Positions 8,105-15,774 are shown, counted from the first letter of the stretch. The stretch is 40,452 nucleotides of DNA from an uncultured Collinsella sp. (GCA_900549085.1 URMO01000012.1:1-40452), one strand, 5' to 3'. The notes: a model not told the origin generated them from the letters alone. Translations and numbers: made by a program.

Positions 8105-8746
8105 ATGTTCGATCAGTTCTACACCACGCTTGAGTCCCTGGGCATCGTGCCGGTCGTCGTGCTCGACAAGGTCGAGGACGCCGCTCCGCTCGCCCACGCC
8201 CTTATGGCAGCTGGCATGAAGTCCGCCGAGGTCACCTTCCGCACCGCCTGCGCCGCCGAGTGCATCGCCGCTATGGCCGAGGCCGAGCCCGAGATGTGCG
8301 TTGGCGCCGGCACCGTCCTGACCGTCGAGCAGGTTGAGCAGGCTCGCGCCGCCGGTGCCAAGTTCATCGTCTCCCCGGGTTATAACGAGGACGTCGTGAA
8401 GCACTGCATCGACATCGACCTGCCCGTGCTGCCCGGCACCGTGACCCCCTCCGAGGTCACCGCGGCCGAGAACCTGGGTCTCAAGGTCACCAAGTTCTTC
8501 CCTGCGGCTCAGTACGGCGGCCTGAACACCATCAAGGCCCTCGCTGCTCCGTTTGTCGGTCACCGCTTTATGCCTACCGGCGGCGTGAGCACCGCCAACG
8601 TCGAGGAGTACCTGAGCTCCTCCGCCATCATCGCCTGCGGTGGCACCTGGATGGTCAAGCCCGCCCTGTTCGCCGACGGCGACTTCTCCAAGGTCGAGCA
8701 GATCGCCCGCGAGGCCATGGACGTCGTCAAGAAGGTCCGCGGCTAG
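8105..8746 (+). CDS. kdgA: KDPG aldolase (2-dehydro-3-deoxy-6-phosphogluconate aldolase)
   Basis: Class I aldolase that splits KDPG into pyruvate and glyceraldehyde-3-phosphate. 213 residues, the usual length. Key residues are visible: Glu42 in AEVTFRT, the GAGT motif at 68-71, Pro91-Gly92 in SPGYNE, the Schiff-base Lys130 in KVTKFFPA, and the phosphate-binding PTGGV at about 157-161. The start at 8105 is supported by AAAGGA six bases upstream. An upstream ATG at 8069 lacks a site. It ends at a strong terminator, so the kdgK-kdgA unit closes here. The symbol could equally be eda. Function is firm. Confidence 0.94.
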   Translation: MFDQFYTTLESLGIVPVVVLDKVEDAAPLAHALMAAGMKSAEVTFRTACAAECIAAMAEAEPEMCVGAGTVLTVEQVEQARAAGAKFIVSPGYNEDVVKHCIDIDLPVLPGTVTPSEVTAAENLGLKVTKFFPAAQYGGLNTIKALAAPFVGHRFMPTGGVSTANVEEYLSSSAIIACGGTWMVKPALFADGDFSKVEQIAREAMDVVKKVRG

Positions 8747-8764
8747 GTTTAGCTCTCTATCGTG

Positions 8765-8801
8765 AAAGGGGGCGTGCCCTAGACCTCGCCCCCTTTCTTT
8801 T
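8765..8801 (+). terminator. Rho-independent terminator after kdgA
   Basis: AAAGGGGGCG (8765-8774) pairs with CGCCCCCTTT (8787-8796), followed by CTTTT. It lies 18 bases after the kdgA stop. Confidence 0.9.
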
Positions 8802-8902
8802 AAAGCGGCTCGGAAGCGCGCCGTTTCCGTCACGAACAAGAACCAAAACCGTCTTGTACGCTGATAGAACGTGACGGAAGCGACACGCCCCCGAGCCGCT
8901 TT
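8802..8902. repeat. 101-bp imperfect fold-back hairpin
   Basis: Outer arms AAAGCGGCTCGG (8802-8813) and CCGAGCCGCTTT (8891-8902) are perfect. Inner arms TTCCGTCACG (8825-8834) and CGTGACGGAA (8870-8879) are also perfect, separated by symmetric 11-base partly paired segments. ACAAG/CTTGT (8836-8840, 8853-8857) caps the stem. It begins right after the kdgA terminator, in the convergent gap between kdgA and the regulator at 9139. No open reading frame is plausible here. Confidence 0.6.
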
Positions 8903-8965
8903 TCCTACTCGGTTGGCGACCACGCCCAGCTGAGCCACTTCGACAAAAGCCAAGCCACCAAAACA

Positions 8966-9035
8966 GCTGCGGCGCCGTCTGGAGGAATGGACCCTTGCTT
9001 CCGGTCTTTTCCTCCAAGCGGCGCCGCAGCGTTTT
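8966..9035. terminator. Large hairpin, probably a bidirectional terminator
   Basis: GCTGCGGCGCC (8966-8976) pairs with GGCGCCGCAGC (9020-9030), and GGAGGAA (8981-8987) pairs with TTCCTCC (9009-9015). TTTT follows on the plus strand and a short T run on the minus strand. It lies between two convergent genes. Confidence 0.6.
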
Positions 9036-9058
9036 CGTGCCCCGATGTGCCCCGGCAC

Positions 9059-9121
9059 TTGCGGTGGAATACGGACTGCTTACACCATCAGAGCCGCAAA
9101 ACAATCCCTATTTCACCGCAA
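9059..9121. repeat. Copy A of a dispersed inverted-repeat element
   Basis: TTGCGGTG...CACCGCAA ends with partly matching inner arms. It shares its outer arms and a CAAAACA core with the element at 25003-25069, so this looks like a family of small intergenic hairpins. Confidence 0.55.
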
Positions 9122-9138
9122 CTAATGAAGAGAACGAG

Positions 9139-9831
9139 TTAGATGGCCGAGTCTTTGGACAGCTCAAAATAGTCAGGATGTAAGGCGATAACCGGGCCCT
9201 GCTCCTCGGGCATCAGGTGCAGGTGTGTCTCGGCCAGATAGCTCGCCGTGTCGGTATCGCCCTTTTTAATGGCCTCGAGAATTCGGCGATGCTGCCGACG
9301 AATCGGCTCCCAATCCAGATCCTGAGAGACCATACGCAACCAGTTGTATCGCTCAAAATGCGTATTGACGCTCTTCATCCAATCCCACAACATGTGGCGG
9401 CCGGCAATCTCAAAACACGTCTCATGGAACAGGTTGTCCAGATCGAAAAAGCGACGCGTTTCGCTATGGTCGAGCGACTCGGACTCGGCAAGAATCTGCT
9501 CGAGCCGATGCTTTTGCTCGGGCGTGGCGGCCGAACAGCATTTAATAAGCACGCTTCTCTCGAGCTTCTCACGCAAGAAGCAGGCGTTTTCGGCGTGTTC
9601 CATGCTGATCTTAGAGACGTAGGTGCCGCTTTTGGGGCGCGTTTCCACCAGCTCCTGCTCACGCAGGCGTACAAAGGACTCGCGAATGGGTGTGCGTCCG
9701 ATTCCCGTCTCCTTTTCCAGACCAATCGCCGAAAGGCGCGTGCCGGGCTTGAGCTCGGCATAGATGATCTTGGAGCGCAATGCGTTATATGCCTGATCTT
9801 GCAGGCTCTGATAATGCTGGTGTTGTTCCAT
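9139..9831 (-). CDS. GntR-family regulator with FCD ligand-binding domain
   Basis: 230 residues. The N-terminal winged helix (about 10-75) carries LKPGTRLSAIGLEKETGIGRTPIRESFVRL and the wing KSGTYV. The C-terminal all-helical FCD domain shows the metal-site residues as FDLDNLFHETCF, QHRRILEAI and ETHLH. FCD regulators usually sense sugar acids or organic acids. The target is not obvious, since it stands alone between convergent kdgA and the divergent accessory ATPase. Start set at 9831 (MEQHQHYQSL), because the frame upstream to 10011 lies in non-coding repeat DNA. GAGGG precedes it. A role in uronate control is possible but not shown. Confidence 0.88.
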   Translation of the reverse strand: MEQHQHYQSLQDQAYNALRSKIIYAELKPGTRLSAIGLEKETGIGRTPIRESFVRLREQELVETRPKSGTYVSKISMEHAENACFLREKLERSVLIKCCSAATPEQKHRLEQILAESESLDHSETRRFFDLDNLFHETCFEIAGRHMLWDWMKSVNTHFERYNWLRMVSQDLDWEPIRRQHRRILEAIKKGDTDTASYLAETHLHLMPEEQGPVIALHPDYFELSKDSAI

Positions 9832-9870
9832 AAAGCCCTCGGATAAGTCCTCGGTTAGTCGAATACCACC

Positions 9871-9887
9871 ATGCAATACTATCGCAT
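9871..9887 (-). promoter_or_regulatory. Candidate promoter and operator of the FCD regulator
   Basis: ATGCAATACTATCGCAT is an imperfect palindrome with ATGC/GCAT ends, 40 bases upstream of the regulator start. On the minus strand it contains TAGTAT, a plausible -10. This arrangement would suit autoregulation. Confidence 0.35.
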
Positions 9888-9962
9888 CGACACGCCCCAG
9901 CTCCCAATCAGTCTTTTTGGGACGGGGCTTTTTGGCTACCCTGAGCCGCAGGTCGGCCCCTT

Positions 9963-10122
9963 GCCACAAAAGTGGCCCATCTACTACGTTAACACGGATA
10001 GCCTCGGCCATACCGAAAACCGTGAAAACAAAACCGCAGGTAGACAGCTTGTCGATTTTCGAAAAAGCCGACTATGGTTGACCCCTGCGGCTTAAACGTA
10101 GTAGATAGGCCCTTTTCGTGGC
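9963..10122. repeat. 160-bp fold-back element with about 30-bp inverted ends
   Basis: The left arm 9963-9992 (GCCAC...CTACTACGTTAA) and right arm 10092-10122 (TTAAACGTAGTAG...GTGGC) match over about 30 bases with a few differences. Inside, CCGCAGG (10034-10040) pairs with CCTGCGG (10084-10090). No transposase and no reading frame. It could be a MITE-like or REP-like element. Confidence 0.6.
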
Positions 10123-10245
10123 GCAGCACTACTGCACCCCAAATTGGCACCCCGAGCCCTCGTGAGTTGCCAACAAGCTGTTCGCCCAGCGCTTTATCCG
10201 CGCGGCATTCGGAAAATAGCACCACCGTAAGAACCCGCGAACAGC

Positions 10246-10295
10246 GCTATACGTTGCTATATCTCACTATACTTTGCTATATCTTGCTATATCTT
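10246..10295 (+). repeat. Five 10-bp phased direct repeats upstream of the ATPase gene
   Basis: Five units start at 10246, 10256, 10266, 10276 and 10286, each close to GCTATATCTT; the last two are identical. The exact 10-bp period places every unit on nearly the same face of the helix. The array ends 17 bases before the ATG of the ATPase gene, so it spans the promoter and could be an operator or initiator array. Confidence 0.75.
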
Positions 10296-10312
10296 GAGCA
10301 AAGGTGGCTCAC

Positions 10313-11404
10313 ATGCAAACAAACCCTTTTAAGCCCACAGCAGGTAAAACACCCCCCACGATTATCGGCCGCGAAGATGTACTCGAAGAATTCAATGAAG
10401 GCCTCATCAACGGGCCTGGTGCCCCGGGGCGCCTAATGCGCATAGCCGGCGTCCGTGGAACGGGCAAGACGGTCCTCCTTGACGAGTGCTCACGTTTGGC
10501 GCAAAGCCGTGGCTGGACGGTCATAAAAGAGGTCGCAACCGAGGGACTTTGCCAACGCATTCTCGAACAGCTGCAGCCCAAATTCCAGGCCAAACACGCC
10601 AGATTTGAGCCCACCGTAGCTGGCATATCCATCGGCAGCATAGACATTGAGCGAATCGGTCCATCGCTACGCGACGCCATGAGACAGACAATATCCAAGA
10701 ATGAAAATGGCCTGCTCATCACTCTCGACGAGGTTCAAGACGCAGAGCTCGATGAGGTCCGAACGCTCTCCATTGCGATTCAGCAGGTTATCGGCGAAGA
10801 CCTTGATATCGCCTTTGTTTTTGCGGGGCTGCCTTCGATGATTGAAAGCATCATCAACGGAAAGACACTTACGTTTTTGCGCCGTGCCCTCCCCTTTGAC
10901 CTGAAGGCTGTGGCAGTAACCGAAGTGTCGTACTCCCTCGAGGAAACCATTGAAGCGTCTGGCATGGAGTTGCAGCCAGGTATTGCCGGCCAACTTGCCG
11001 AGGCAACGCAAGGTTATCCTTTCATGATCCAACTCGTTGGATACTACGCATGGCAGTTGGCAAGACGCGCACATACACCGATTATTGGAGAAGAAGAAGC
11101 CGAGCGCGGCATTGCAACGGCACGCGAACGCTTCTGTGCCATGGTGATTGGGCCCGCGCTACAGCGCATTCCGCCCACGTGCATCGCTTATCTGCTGAGC
11201 ATGGCATCTTTGGGGCAGACGAGCTCGACCAGCATGGTTGCCGATGCCCTAAACAAAACGCCTCAACAGGTGAGTTCCGTCCGCAGCCGCCTGTTAAGAG
11301 AATCGATTATCGAGGCTCCCTCGTACGGCAAGGTCTCATTTGCCATCCCCTACATGCGCGACTACCTCTACGAGCACAAAGCCGAACTGGAAGTTGAACT
11401 GTAG
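10313..11404 (+). CDS. AAA+ ATPase with C-terminal winged helix, function unknown
   Basis: 363 residues. Opens with NPFKPTAGKTPPTIIGRED, a lead-in I know from orphan actinobacterial ATP-binding proteins. Walker A is GVRGTGKT (46-53) and Walker B LLITLDE (134-140). Then come a sensor-like VFAGLP and a lid region, and from about 290 a winged helix (SMVADALNKTPQQVSSVRSRL). The fold resembles Orc1/Cdc6-like and STAND ATPases. ATG at 10313 is chosen because AAGGTGG lies five bases upstream; GTG at 10304 is possible. Base composition is less GC-rich than the neighbours. It is flanked by unusual repeat arrays and integrase debris, suggesting acquisition on a mobile element. No partner gene is seen. 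Function is not assigned. Confidence 0.85.
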   Translation: MQTNPFKPTAGKTPPTIIGREDVLEEFNEGLINGPGAPGRLMRIAGVRGTGKTVLLDECSRLAQSRGWTVIKEVATEGLCQRILEQLQPKFQAKHARFEPTVAGISIGSIDIERIGPSLRDAMRQTISKNENGLLITLDEVQDAELDEVRTLSIAIQQVIGEDLDIAFVFAGLPSMIESIINGKTLTFLRRALPFDLKAVAVTEVSYSLEETIEASGMELQPGIAGQLAEATQGYPFMIQLVGYYAWQLARRAHTPIIGEEEAERGIATARERFCAMVIGPALQRIPPTCIAYLLSMASLGQTSSTSMVADALNKTPQQVSSVRSRLLRESIIEAPSYGKVSFAIPYMRDYLYEHKAELEVEL

Positions 11405-11423
11405 AAACGGCAACTGCCCTGCA

Positions 11424-11575
11424 AGACGAAAACCGTTTTCGTACGGATTAAAGCAGACGTAAACGATTTTCGTCTTGATTTGCGTACGGAATTAAGACGT
11501 AAATTGCGCTTTCGTACGCTTATTACCAGACGCAAATTGTTTTCGTCCGGCCATGCGTCCCCAATCTAGACGAAA
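11424..11575. repeat. Array of imperfect palindromes AGACGnAAA...TTTCGT after the ATPase gene
   Basis: Units start with AGACG at 11424, 11455, 11495, 11528 and 11568 (steps of 31, 40, 33 and 40). The first four continue as AAA...TTTCGT, giving imperfect palindromes. The first unit holds the perfect palindrome ACGAAAAC-C-GTTTTCGT. The fifth is only a half unit. Spacing is too irregular and short for CRISPR. A set of protein-binding sites or a degenerate tandem repeat is more likely. Confidence 0.6.
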
Positions 11576-11589
11576 AGAGCCCCGAGCTC

Positions 11590-11920
11590 GTATTGAACTG
11601 CATCCCAATTCTTGGACGGGCGCCGATGCCCTGATCTCTGCCATGTCGAGGTGCGAGATCAAATCCTTGGCGCGCTCGCCGGAGTGGTATGCCTTGTTCG
11701 GCGCCACCTTCCTGTAGAGCTTCTTGAGCTTCGTCTTCCCCTTGTTGCCCGGCGGCATCTCCGTCTCAGGTGGCAGCCCTAGGAAGGACAGGACGCCGGG
11801 CAGGTCGCACAGCATCACGTCCTCGATGTCGGCCTTGGCCGCCAGGTCGACGACTCTCTGCGCTGTCGGCGAGATGTTCGGGGTGCTGCTACCGCCCGCT
11901 GGTTCGGAAGCTGGCGGGCA
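11590..11920 (-). pseudogene. Remnant reading frame of unknown family
   Basis: On the minus strand a frame with good third-position GC encodes STPNISPTAQRVVDLAAKAD, continues through MLCDLPGVLSFLGLPPE, and then KLKKLYRKVAPNKAYHSGER, with no credible start or stop context. It overlaps, in another frame, the tail of the decayed integrase. I do not recognise the family. It looks like the stump of a larger gene left after deletion. Confidence 0.4.
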
Positions 11921-12836
11921 GTAGCGGCAGTAGCGGTGTGGCTCGATAGGCCCGAATATCCGTAAGGAAGGTGCTCGCTCTCATATGTGCTGATATGCCT
12001 CGCCTCGCGAACCTTGGGATGCTTCCTGAGGTAATCCCTCAATTCGAGCCACTCTTTATGCTCATAACGCTTCGAAATCGTTTCCCCGTCGACAGTTTCC
12101 TTCACATAATGGTATGTTCGAACGCCTTCGAACTTGCCGAACCCGTTCTCAACGCTGAAGTTTCTGAACCAGCGCGAAAACCCATTCAGGTCCATGAAGT
12201 TGACTTGGGGATGCCTGTCTTTCGTTCGTTCGAATGAGTGGACGAGCGGAGTGCCTTTGACTTGTTCCAGGCCGAAGGCTTCCATTTCGCGGGCCTGCTC
12301 CTTTTTCCAGAATTCGAGATACGACGTCAGCGTCTCGCTTATCGAGATCCTCCGCACGCTTTTCTTGCTTTTGGGCGAGCGAACGCTTCGATCGGCCGCG
12401 AACTGCTGCTCAATGAGGATGCTTCTGTTCTCGACGGAGACATCGGACCACGTCATCCCGAGGGCTTCTGCCCTTCTCATGTCGGTGTCGAGCATGAGCA
12501 TCACGCATGTGATGTGCGCGTCCGGTTCTCGATTGAGTAGGATGTCGAGTAGGCGAGCGGCGTGATGGTTCCTTCGCGGTTGTCGTGGAACTTTTTTGCG
12601 TACGAGCCGACGGTGTCCCTCGATTTTTGGACGTAGGTGCCGCTGTTGAGTTCTGCCTTGTAGGCTTCGAGTGCGGCGTCGACCTCTCGGCTTTTGGTGG
12701 TATGTATGGTCTGCCACGGCGAATAGCGGTATTTGCCCGTGACCGGATCCTTGCCGAGGCTGTGACGGTAGCGCCACGTGTATTTGTCGCGGCGTTGCTT
12801 CGTTCCTTTGCCTATGACGAGAGGTCGGTCGTTCAT
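11815..12836 (-). pseudogene. Decayed tyrosine-recombinase integrase
   Basis: The 5' part (12836 down to about 12560) reads as the N-terminal arm-binding domain of phage/ICE integrases: GTKQRRDKYTWRYRHSLGKD, then SRDTVGSYAKKFHDN. The frame then shifts near 12550. The next frame carries the start of the catalytic domain: MLMLDTDMRRAEALGMTWSD with the first catalytic Arg, then SPKSKKSVRRISI. Most of the core-binding domain is missing between them, and neither the HxLRH box nor the terminal Tyr can be found before the frame ends at 11815. The gene starts about 200 bases from the tRNA-derived att-like site, the usual place for an integrase. The product cannot be active. Confidence 0.75.
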
Positions 12837-12909
12837 CGTGTTCCTTGCCTGAAGTGCCTGAGAATCGCGCTCGGTTGCGCGGAATGGCGCAAAGGGCTGG
12901 GGCGGGTGG

Positions 12910-12961
12910 GCATTACCCTTGGTGGTGGGCCCTGCGTGGGGTCACACCCCAAGGGTAATGC
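12910..12961. repeat. 13-bp inverted repeat between integrase remnant and att-like site
   Basis: GCATTACCCTTGG (12910-12922) and CCAAGGGTAATGC (12949-12961) are perfect inverted copies. The position between int and att suggests recombinase or excisionase binding, or a terminator. No T run is present. Confidence 0.5.
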
Positions 12962-13037
12962 TCCGCCTGACCGCTTTCAAGCTCGTTGTGGGTCGAATTT
13001 GGGTCGAAATGTCTGAATGAAACAACGTCGTAGCGAC

Positions 13038-13082
13038 CTCATAACCCGAAGGTCGGTGGTTCAAATCCGCCCCCTGCGACCA
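13038..13082 (+). other. 3' half of initiator tRNA-Met: probable att site scar
   Basis: From the anticodon loop (CTCATAA, anticodon CAT at 13040-13042) through the T-arm GGTTCAAATCC to the terminal CCA at 13082, the sequence matches the 3' half of an initiator tRNA-fMet. The 5' half is absent: upstream sequence does not give an acceptor or D arm. This is what an integrase attachment site in a tRNA gene leaves at one end of an element. It is not a working tRNA gene. Confidence 0.75.
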
Positions 13083-13091
13083 TGAAACTTC

Positions 13092-13125
13092 AGGTCGGAA
13101 GCATAAAAGCTCCCGACCTTTTTCT
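13092..13125 (+). terminator. Terminator downstream of the tRNA fragment
   Basis: AGGTCGG (13092-13098) pairs with CCGACCT, extended by AGC/GCT, followed by TTTTTCTTT. It probably served the original tRNA transcript. The 13126-13341 stretch beyond it shows no feature I can support. Confidence 0.8.
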
Positions 13126-13341
13126 TTGTCTAGGGGTTTCGGCATCTCTCGTTCTTTGGGTACCTCGAGGCGGGCAATCAGATAGATGCTTACGAGTATC
13201 ATAGGGTCTTTTTACGTCGCGGTCGTGTCTCGTACTGGTGCGCCGCTCTTTGTGGGACGTGTCACTTTGCCATAGGTTGTCCGGCGGCGGGGCGCAGGTC
13301 GTTCCCCGTGGCGTCGCTCCTTTCGACGCTACGCTGCCTGG

Positions 13342-13650
13342 CTACTCGTTCCACTGGTGCTTTTTCATGTCGACGCAGCCGTTGTCTCGGAAGGCGACTC
13401 CTTCCTCCGTCAGTAGTGCTCGCTGGTCGGGGAAGTTTGGCGCGAGGCGTCCCGCGTGGTTGACGACGCGGTGGCAGGGATAATCGCCGTAGCGATCCGC
13501 CTCGCTCAGCACCGCTCCGACCAGGCGAGAGTTTTTCTCCCTGCCGATGAGGCGCGCTATCTGACCGTACGAGGCGACGCATCCCGCCGGAATCTCTGCC
13601 ACGACGGAGAGAATCTCATAAACCAAATCTTCGTCCAGGACTTTTCCCAT
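13342..13650 (-). CDS. MGMT-family DNA alkyltransferase domain protein
   Basis: 102 residues: only the C-terminal DNA-binding domain of O6-methylguanine-DNA methyltransferase. The helix-turn-helix region (IPAGCVASYGQIARLIG) and the active-site motif PCHRVV with its Cys are present. Thus it keeps the acceptor cysteine that alkyltransferase-like (ATL) proteins replace with Trp. The N-terminal domain of full-length Ada/Ogt proteins is missing. It may be a minimal methyltransferase or a damage sensor. Monocistronic by appearance. The 13651-13824 gap upstream contains one small hairpin (13705-13721). Confidence 0.85.
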   Translation of the reverse strand: MGKVLDEDLVYEILSVVAEIPAGCVASYGQIARLIGREKNSRLVGAVLSEADRYGDYPCHRVVNHAGRLAPNFPDQRALLTEEGVAFRDNGCVDMKKHQWNE

Positions 13651-13824
13651 CGTATCGCTCCCGTGTTCGCTTTTGCCTTCGGGGGCGCGGCGCCGATCAC
13701 CCGTGCTGCGATTTTCGCAGCTCCCCTTACCGAAGCATCGAGGGAAAGCGCGTGCGTGTCAAGGTTGTCTGGTCCAGTTGCTGGCTCGATGCCTCGAGAT
13801 GTTCGCCTCAAGTGCGACCTGCCC

Positions 13825-14331
13825 CTATTGGAAAAGGATGCCGAAGATGTATTTGGTGATGGCGGAGCGGCGGATGACCCCCACGAGTTTGCCCTCGTCA
13901 TCAACCACAGGAAGCTTCTTGAACTTCTTCTTCGCCAGCAGCGCGGCGACGCGGGCGATGCTCTGCTCGGGACGGGCACACACTACCTGGCGCGTCGCGA
14001 AATCCATGACGCAGCGATCCTTCAGGTCTTCGATGCGCTGCTCAAGGCTCTGATCGTCGAAGTACAGCATGGACGCGTCGCCGCCCGTGAAGATGGTGTG
14101 AGCGCGATGCTGCGCGATGGCTCCCATGACATCGCCGTCGGAGATGAACCCGACCACCTGGTTGCGCTCATCGATTACGGGCATGCTGCTCACCTCGTTT
14201 TCGGCGAGCATGCGCACCACGTCGGAAATCGTGCAATCCTGCGTGCAGGTGAACGGCTCTTCAATCATGATGCTCGAAACGGGCGTCCCCTCGAGCTCGA
14301 GCGGGATGCGCTCGGACAGAATCTCGGACAT
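13825..14331 (-). CDS. CBS-pair domain protein
   Basis: 168 residues with two CBS motifs (about 17-70 and 105-165): VVRMLAENEVSSMPVIDERNQVVGFISDGDVMGAI and VAALLAKKKFKKLPVVDDEGKLVGVIRRSAI. CBS pairs bind adenine nucleotides and act as energy or ion sensors. No enzymatic domain is attached. It starts three bases after the stop of the MFS gene, with its AAGGAGG inside that gene's last codons. The two are therefore translated from one message, and the CBS protein may modulate the transporter (inference). Confidence 0.88.
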   Translation of the reverse strand: MSEILSERIPLELEGTPVSSIMIEEPFTCTQDCTISDVVRMLAENEVSSMPVIDERNQVVGFISDGDVMGAIAQHRAHTIFTGGDASMLYFDDQSLEQRIEDLKDRCVMDFATRQVVCARPEQSIARVAALLAKKKFKKLPVVDDEGKLVGVIRRSAITKYIFGILFQ

Positions 14332-14334
14332 CGC

Positions 14335-15774
14335 TTATGCCTCCTTCGTTTTCGGTGCGGTTTTCTTGGTGCGCACGCTGAATATGGCGCAGATAAGGGA
14401 AACGAGGCCGATTGCCGCGCACACCTTGTAAGCGACGCCCGCGCCCACGGCGGTGGCTACTTGGATGCTCGCATCGACGCCGGCCGACGCGGTGACGCTT
14501 GTCATGACCGTGATGATGAGCGCCGTGCACAAACCGCCGGCGACCTGGCGGCCGGTGTTCGCGATGGCGTTGCCGTGGGCGATCATGTCATTTTTCAAGG
14601 CATTGACACCCCATGTGTTCACCGGCATGTTCGCGAGCGACTGGCCGGCGGACTGCAGCATGCAGAACAGCGCAACCACCAAGATGGGCGTGTTTACCGT
14701 CGAAAGCGAGAGCAGGAACAGGGCGCCGGTCATGAGGGCCAGGCCGACGATCGAGATGGCACGCGGACCGAACTTGTCGAACACCACGCCGGAGATAGGG
14801 CTGATGATGATGCCCACCGCCGCGGCGGGAAGCATGGCCATGCCGGTTTCGAAGGCCGAAGCGCCAAGCGAGGTTTGCAGCAGCAACGGCAACAGCGTGT
14901 TGGTGACCAGGCATGCGGCGTTGATGAGCGTGACGATGATGGCGGCCACGCGGAACTCGCGCGTCTTGAGCGTGCCCAGTTGAAGCAGCGGGTCCTCGAT
15001 TTTGCCCTGGCGTACGACGAACAGCACCAAGCACACGACACCCGCGACGATCGAGCCGAGCACCACGGGGTTGCCCCAACCCATCGACGAGGCGCTCGAG
15101 AACCCGTAGAGAAGTCCGCCGAAGGCGATGGTGGAGAGGACGACCGAGGGCAGGTCGAGCTTGGGGTTCTTCAGCTCGCCCACGTTTTTCAGCATGAACA
15201 CGCCCAGCACCAGCACGAGAATTGCGAGGGGGACGATGGCGCCGATCATGGTGCGCCAGCCGTACGTGTCGATCACCGCGCCGCCTACGACGGGGCCGAC
15301 CGCGGGACCCGCCGACATGACGATGCCCGCCATGCCCATAGCCGTTCCTCGTTTCTCGACGGGGAACACCAGCATGGGAACCACCGAGACAAGCGGCATG
15401 AGCACGCCTGAGCCCGCCGCTTGCAACACGCGACCGATGATGAGGAACAGGAAATCAGGGGCTGCGGCGCACAGCAGCGTGCCCAGCGCGAACACCAGCG
15501 TCGCCCCGAAGAATAGCGCGCGGGTGCTGAACTTGTCGATAAGGAACGCCGAAACGGGGACCATGATGCCGCTCACCAGCGGGTATATGGACATGATCCA
15601 CTGGGCAGTCGAGGCATCGATGGCGAAATCGGACATGATGACCGGCAGCGCAGGCGACATCACCGTTTGGTTCAGTAGCGCCAAGAAGGCACCCAGGACG
15701 ACGACCGCGACGATGCGGATCTGGGTACCGGTAATGCGCCCATTGGCGGGCGCGACCGTACAATTATCAGACAT
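14335..15774 (-). CDS. MFS transporter, DHA2 (EmrB/QacA-like) family
   Basis: 479 residues with about 14 hydrophobic segments, the DHA2 number. The proton-antiport motif region appears as LDTYGWRT-like (VVGGAVIDTYGWRTMIGA) and motif C-like GIVMSAGPAVGPVVGG. The first helix has the family's LNQTVMSPALP. Likely a proton-driven multidrug or metabolite exporter; substrate unknown. AAGGAAG precedes the ATG. Co-transcribed with the CBS protein. No adjacent MarR or TetR regulator is seen. The 520-base gap upstream holds only a small hairpin, GGCCCC/GGGGCC at 15914-15933, and no gene that I can support. Confidence 0.9.
   Translation of the reverse strand: MSDNCTVAPANGRITGTQIRIVAVVVLGAFLALLNQTVMSPALPVIMSDFAIDASTAQWIMSIYPLVSGIMVPVSAFLIDKFSTRALFFGATLVFALGTLLCAAAPDFLFLIIGRVLQAAGSGVLMPLVSVVPMLVFPVEKRGTAMGMAGIVMSAGPAVGPVVGGAVIDTYGWRTMIGAIVPLAILVLVLGVFMLKNVGELKNPKLDLPSVVLSTIAFGGLLYGFSSASSMGWGNPVVLGSIVAGVVCLVLFVVRQGKIEDPLLQLGTLKTREFRVAAIIVTLINAACLVTNTLLPLLLQTSLGASAFETGMAMLPAAAVGIIISPISGVVFDKFGPRAISIVGLALMTGALFLLSLSTVNTPILVVALFCMLQSAGQSLANMPVNTWGVNALKNDMIAHGNAIANTGRQVAGGLCTALIITVMTSVTASAGVDASIQVATAVGAGVAYKVCAAIGLVSLICAIFSVRTKKTAPKTKEA

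Noticed and set aside
11424..11575. CRISPR array
   Set aside because: Units are too divergent and their steps (31, 40, 33, 40) leave no regular spacers; no cas genes are present.
13016..13083. Intact tRNA-Met gene
   Set aside because: Only the anticodon loop to CCA is present. No D arm or matching 5' acceptor strand can be built from the upstream bases.
12942..13202. 86-codon minus-strand frame containing LNHRPSGYEVATT
   Set aside because: This is the usual translated shadow of a tRNA sequence, not a gene.
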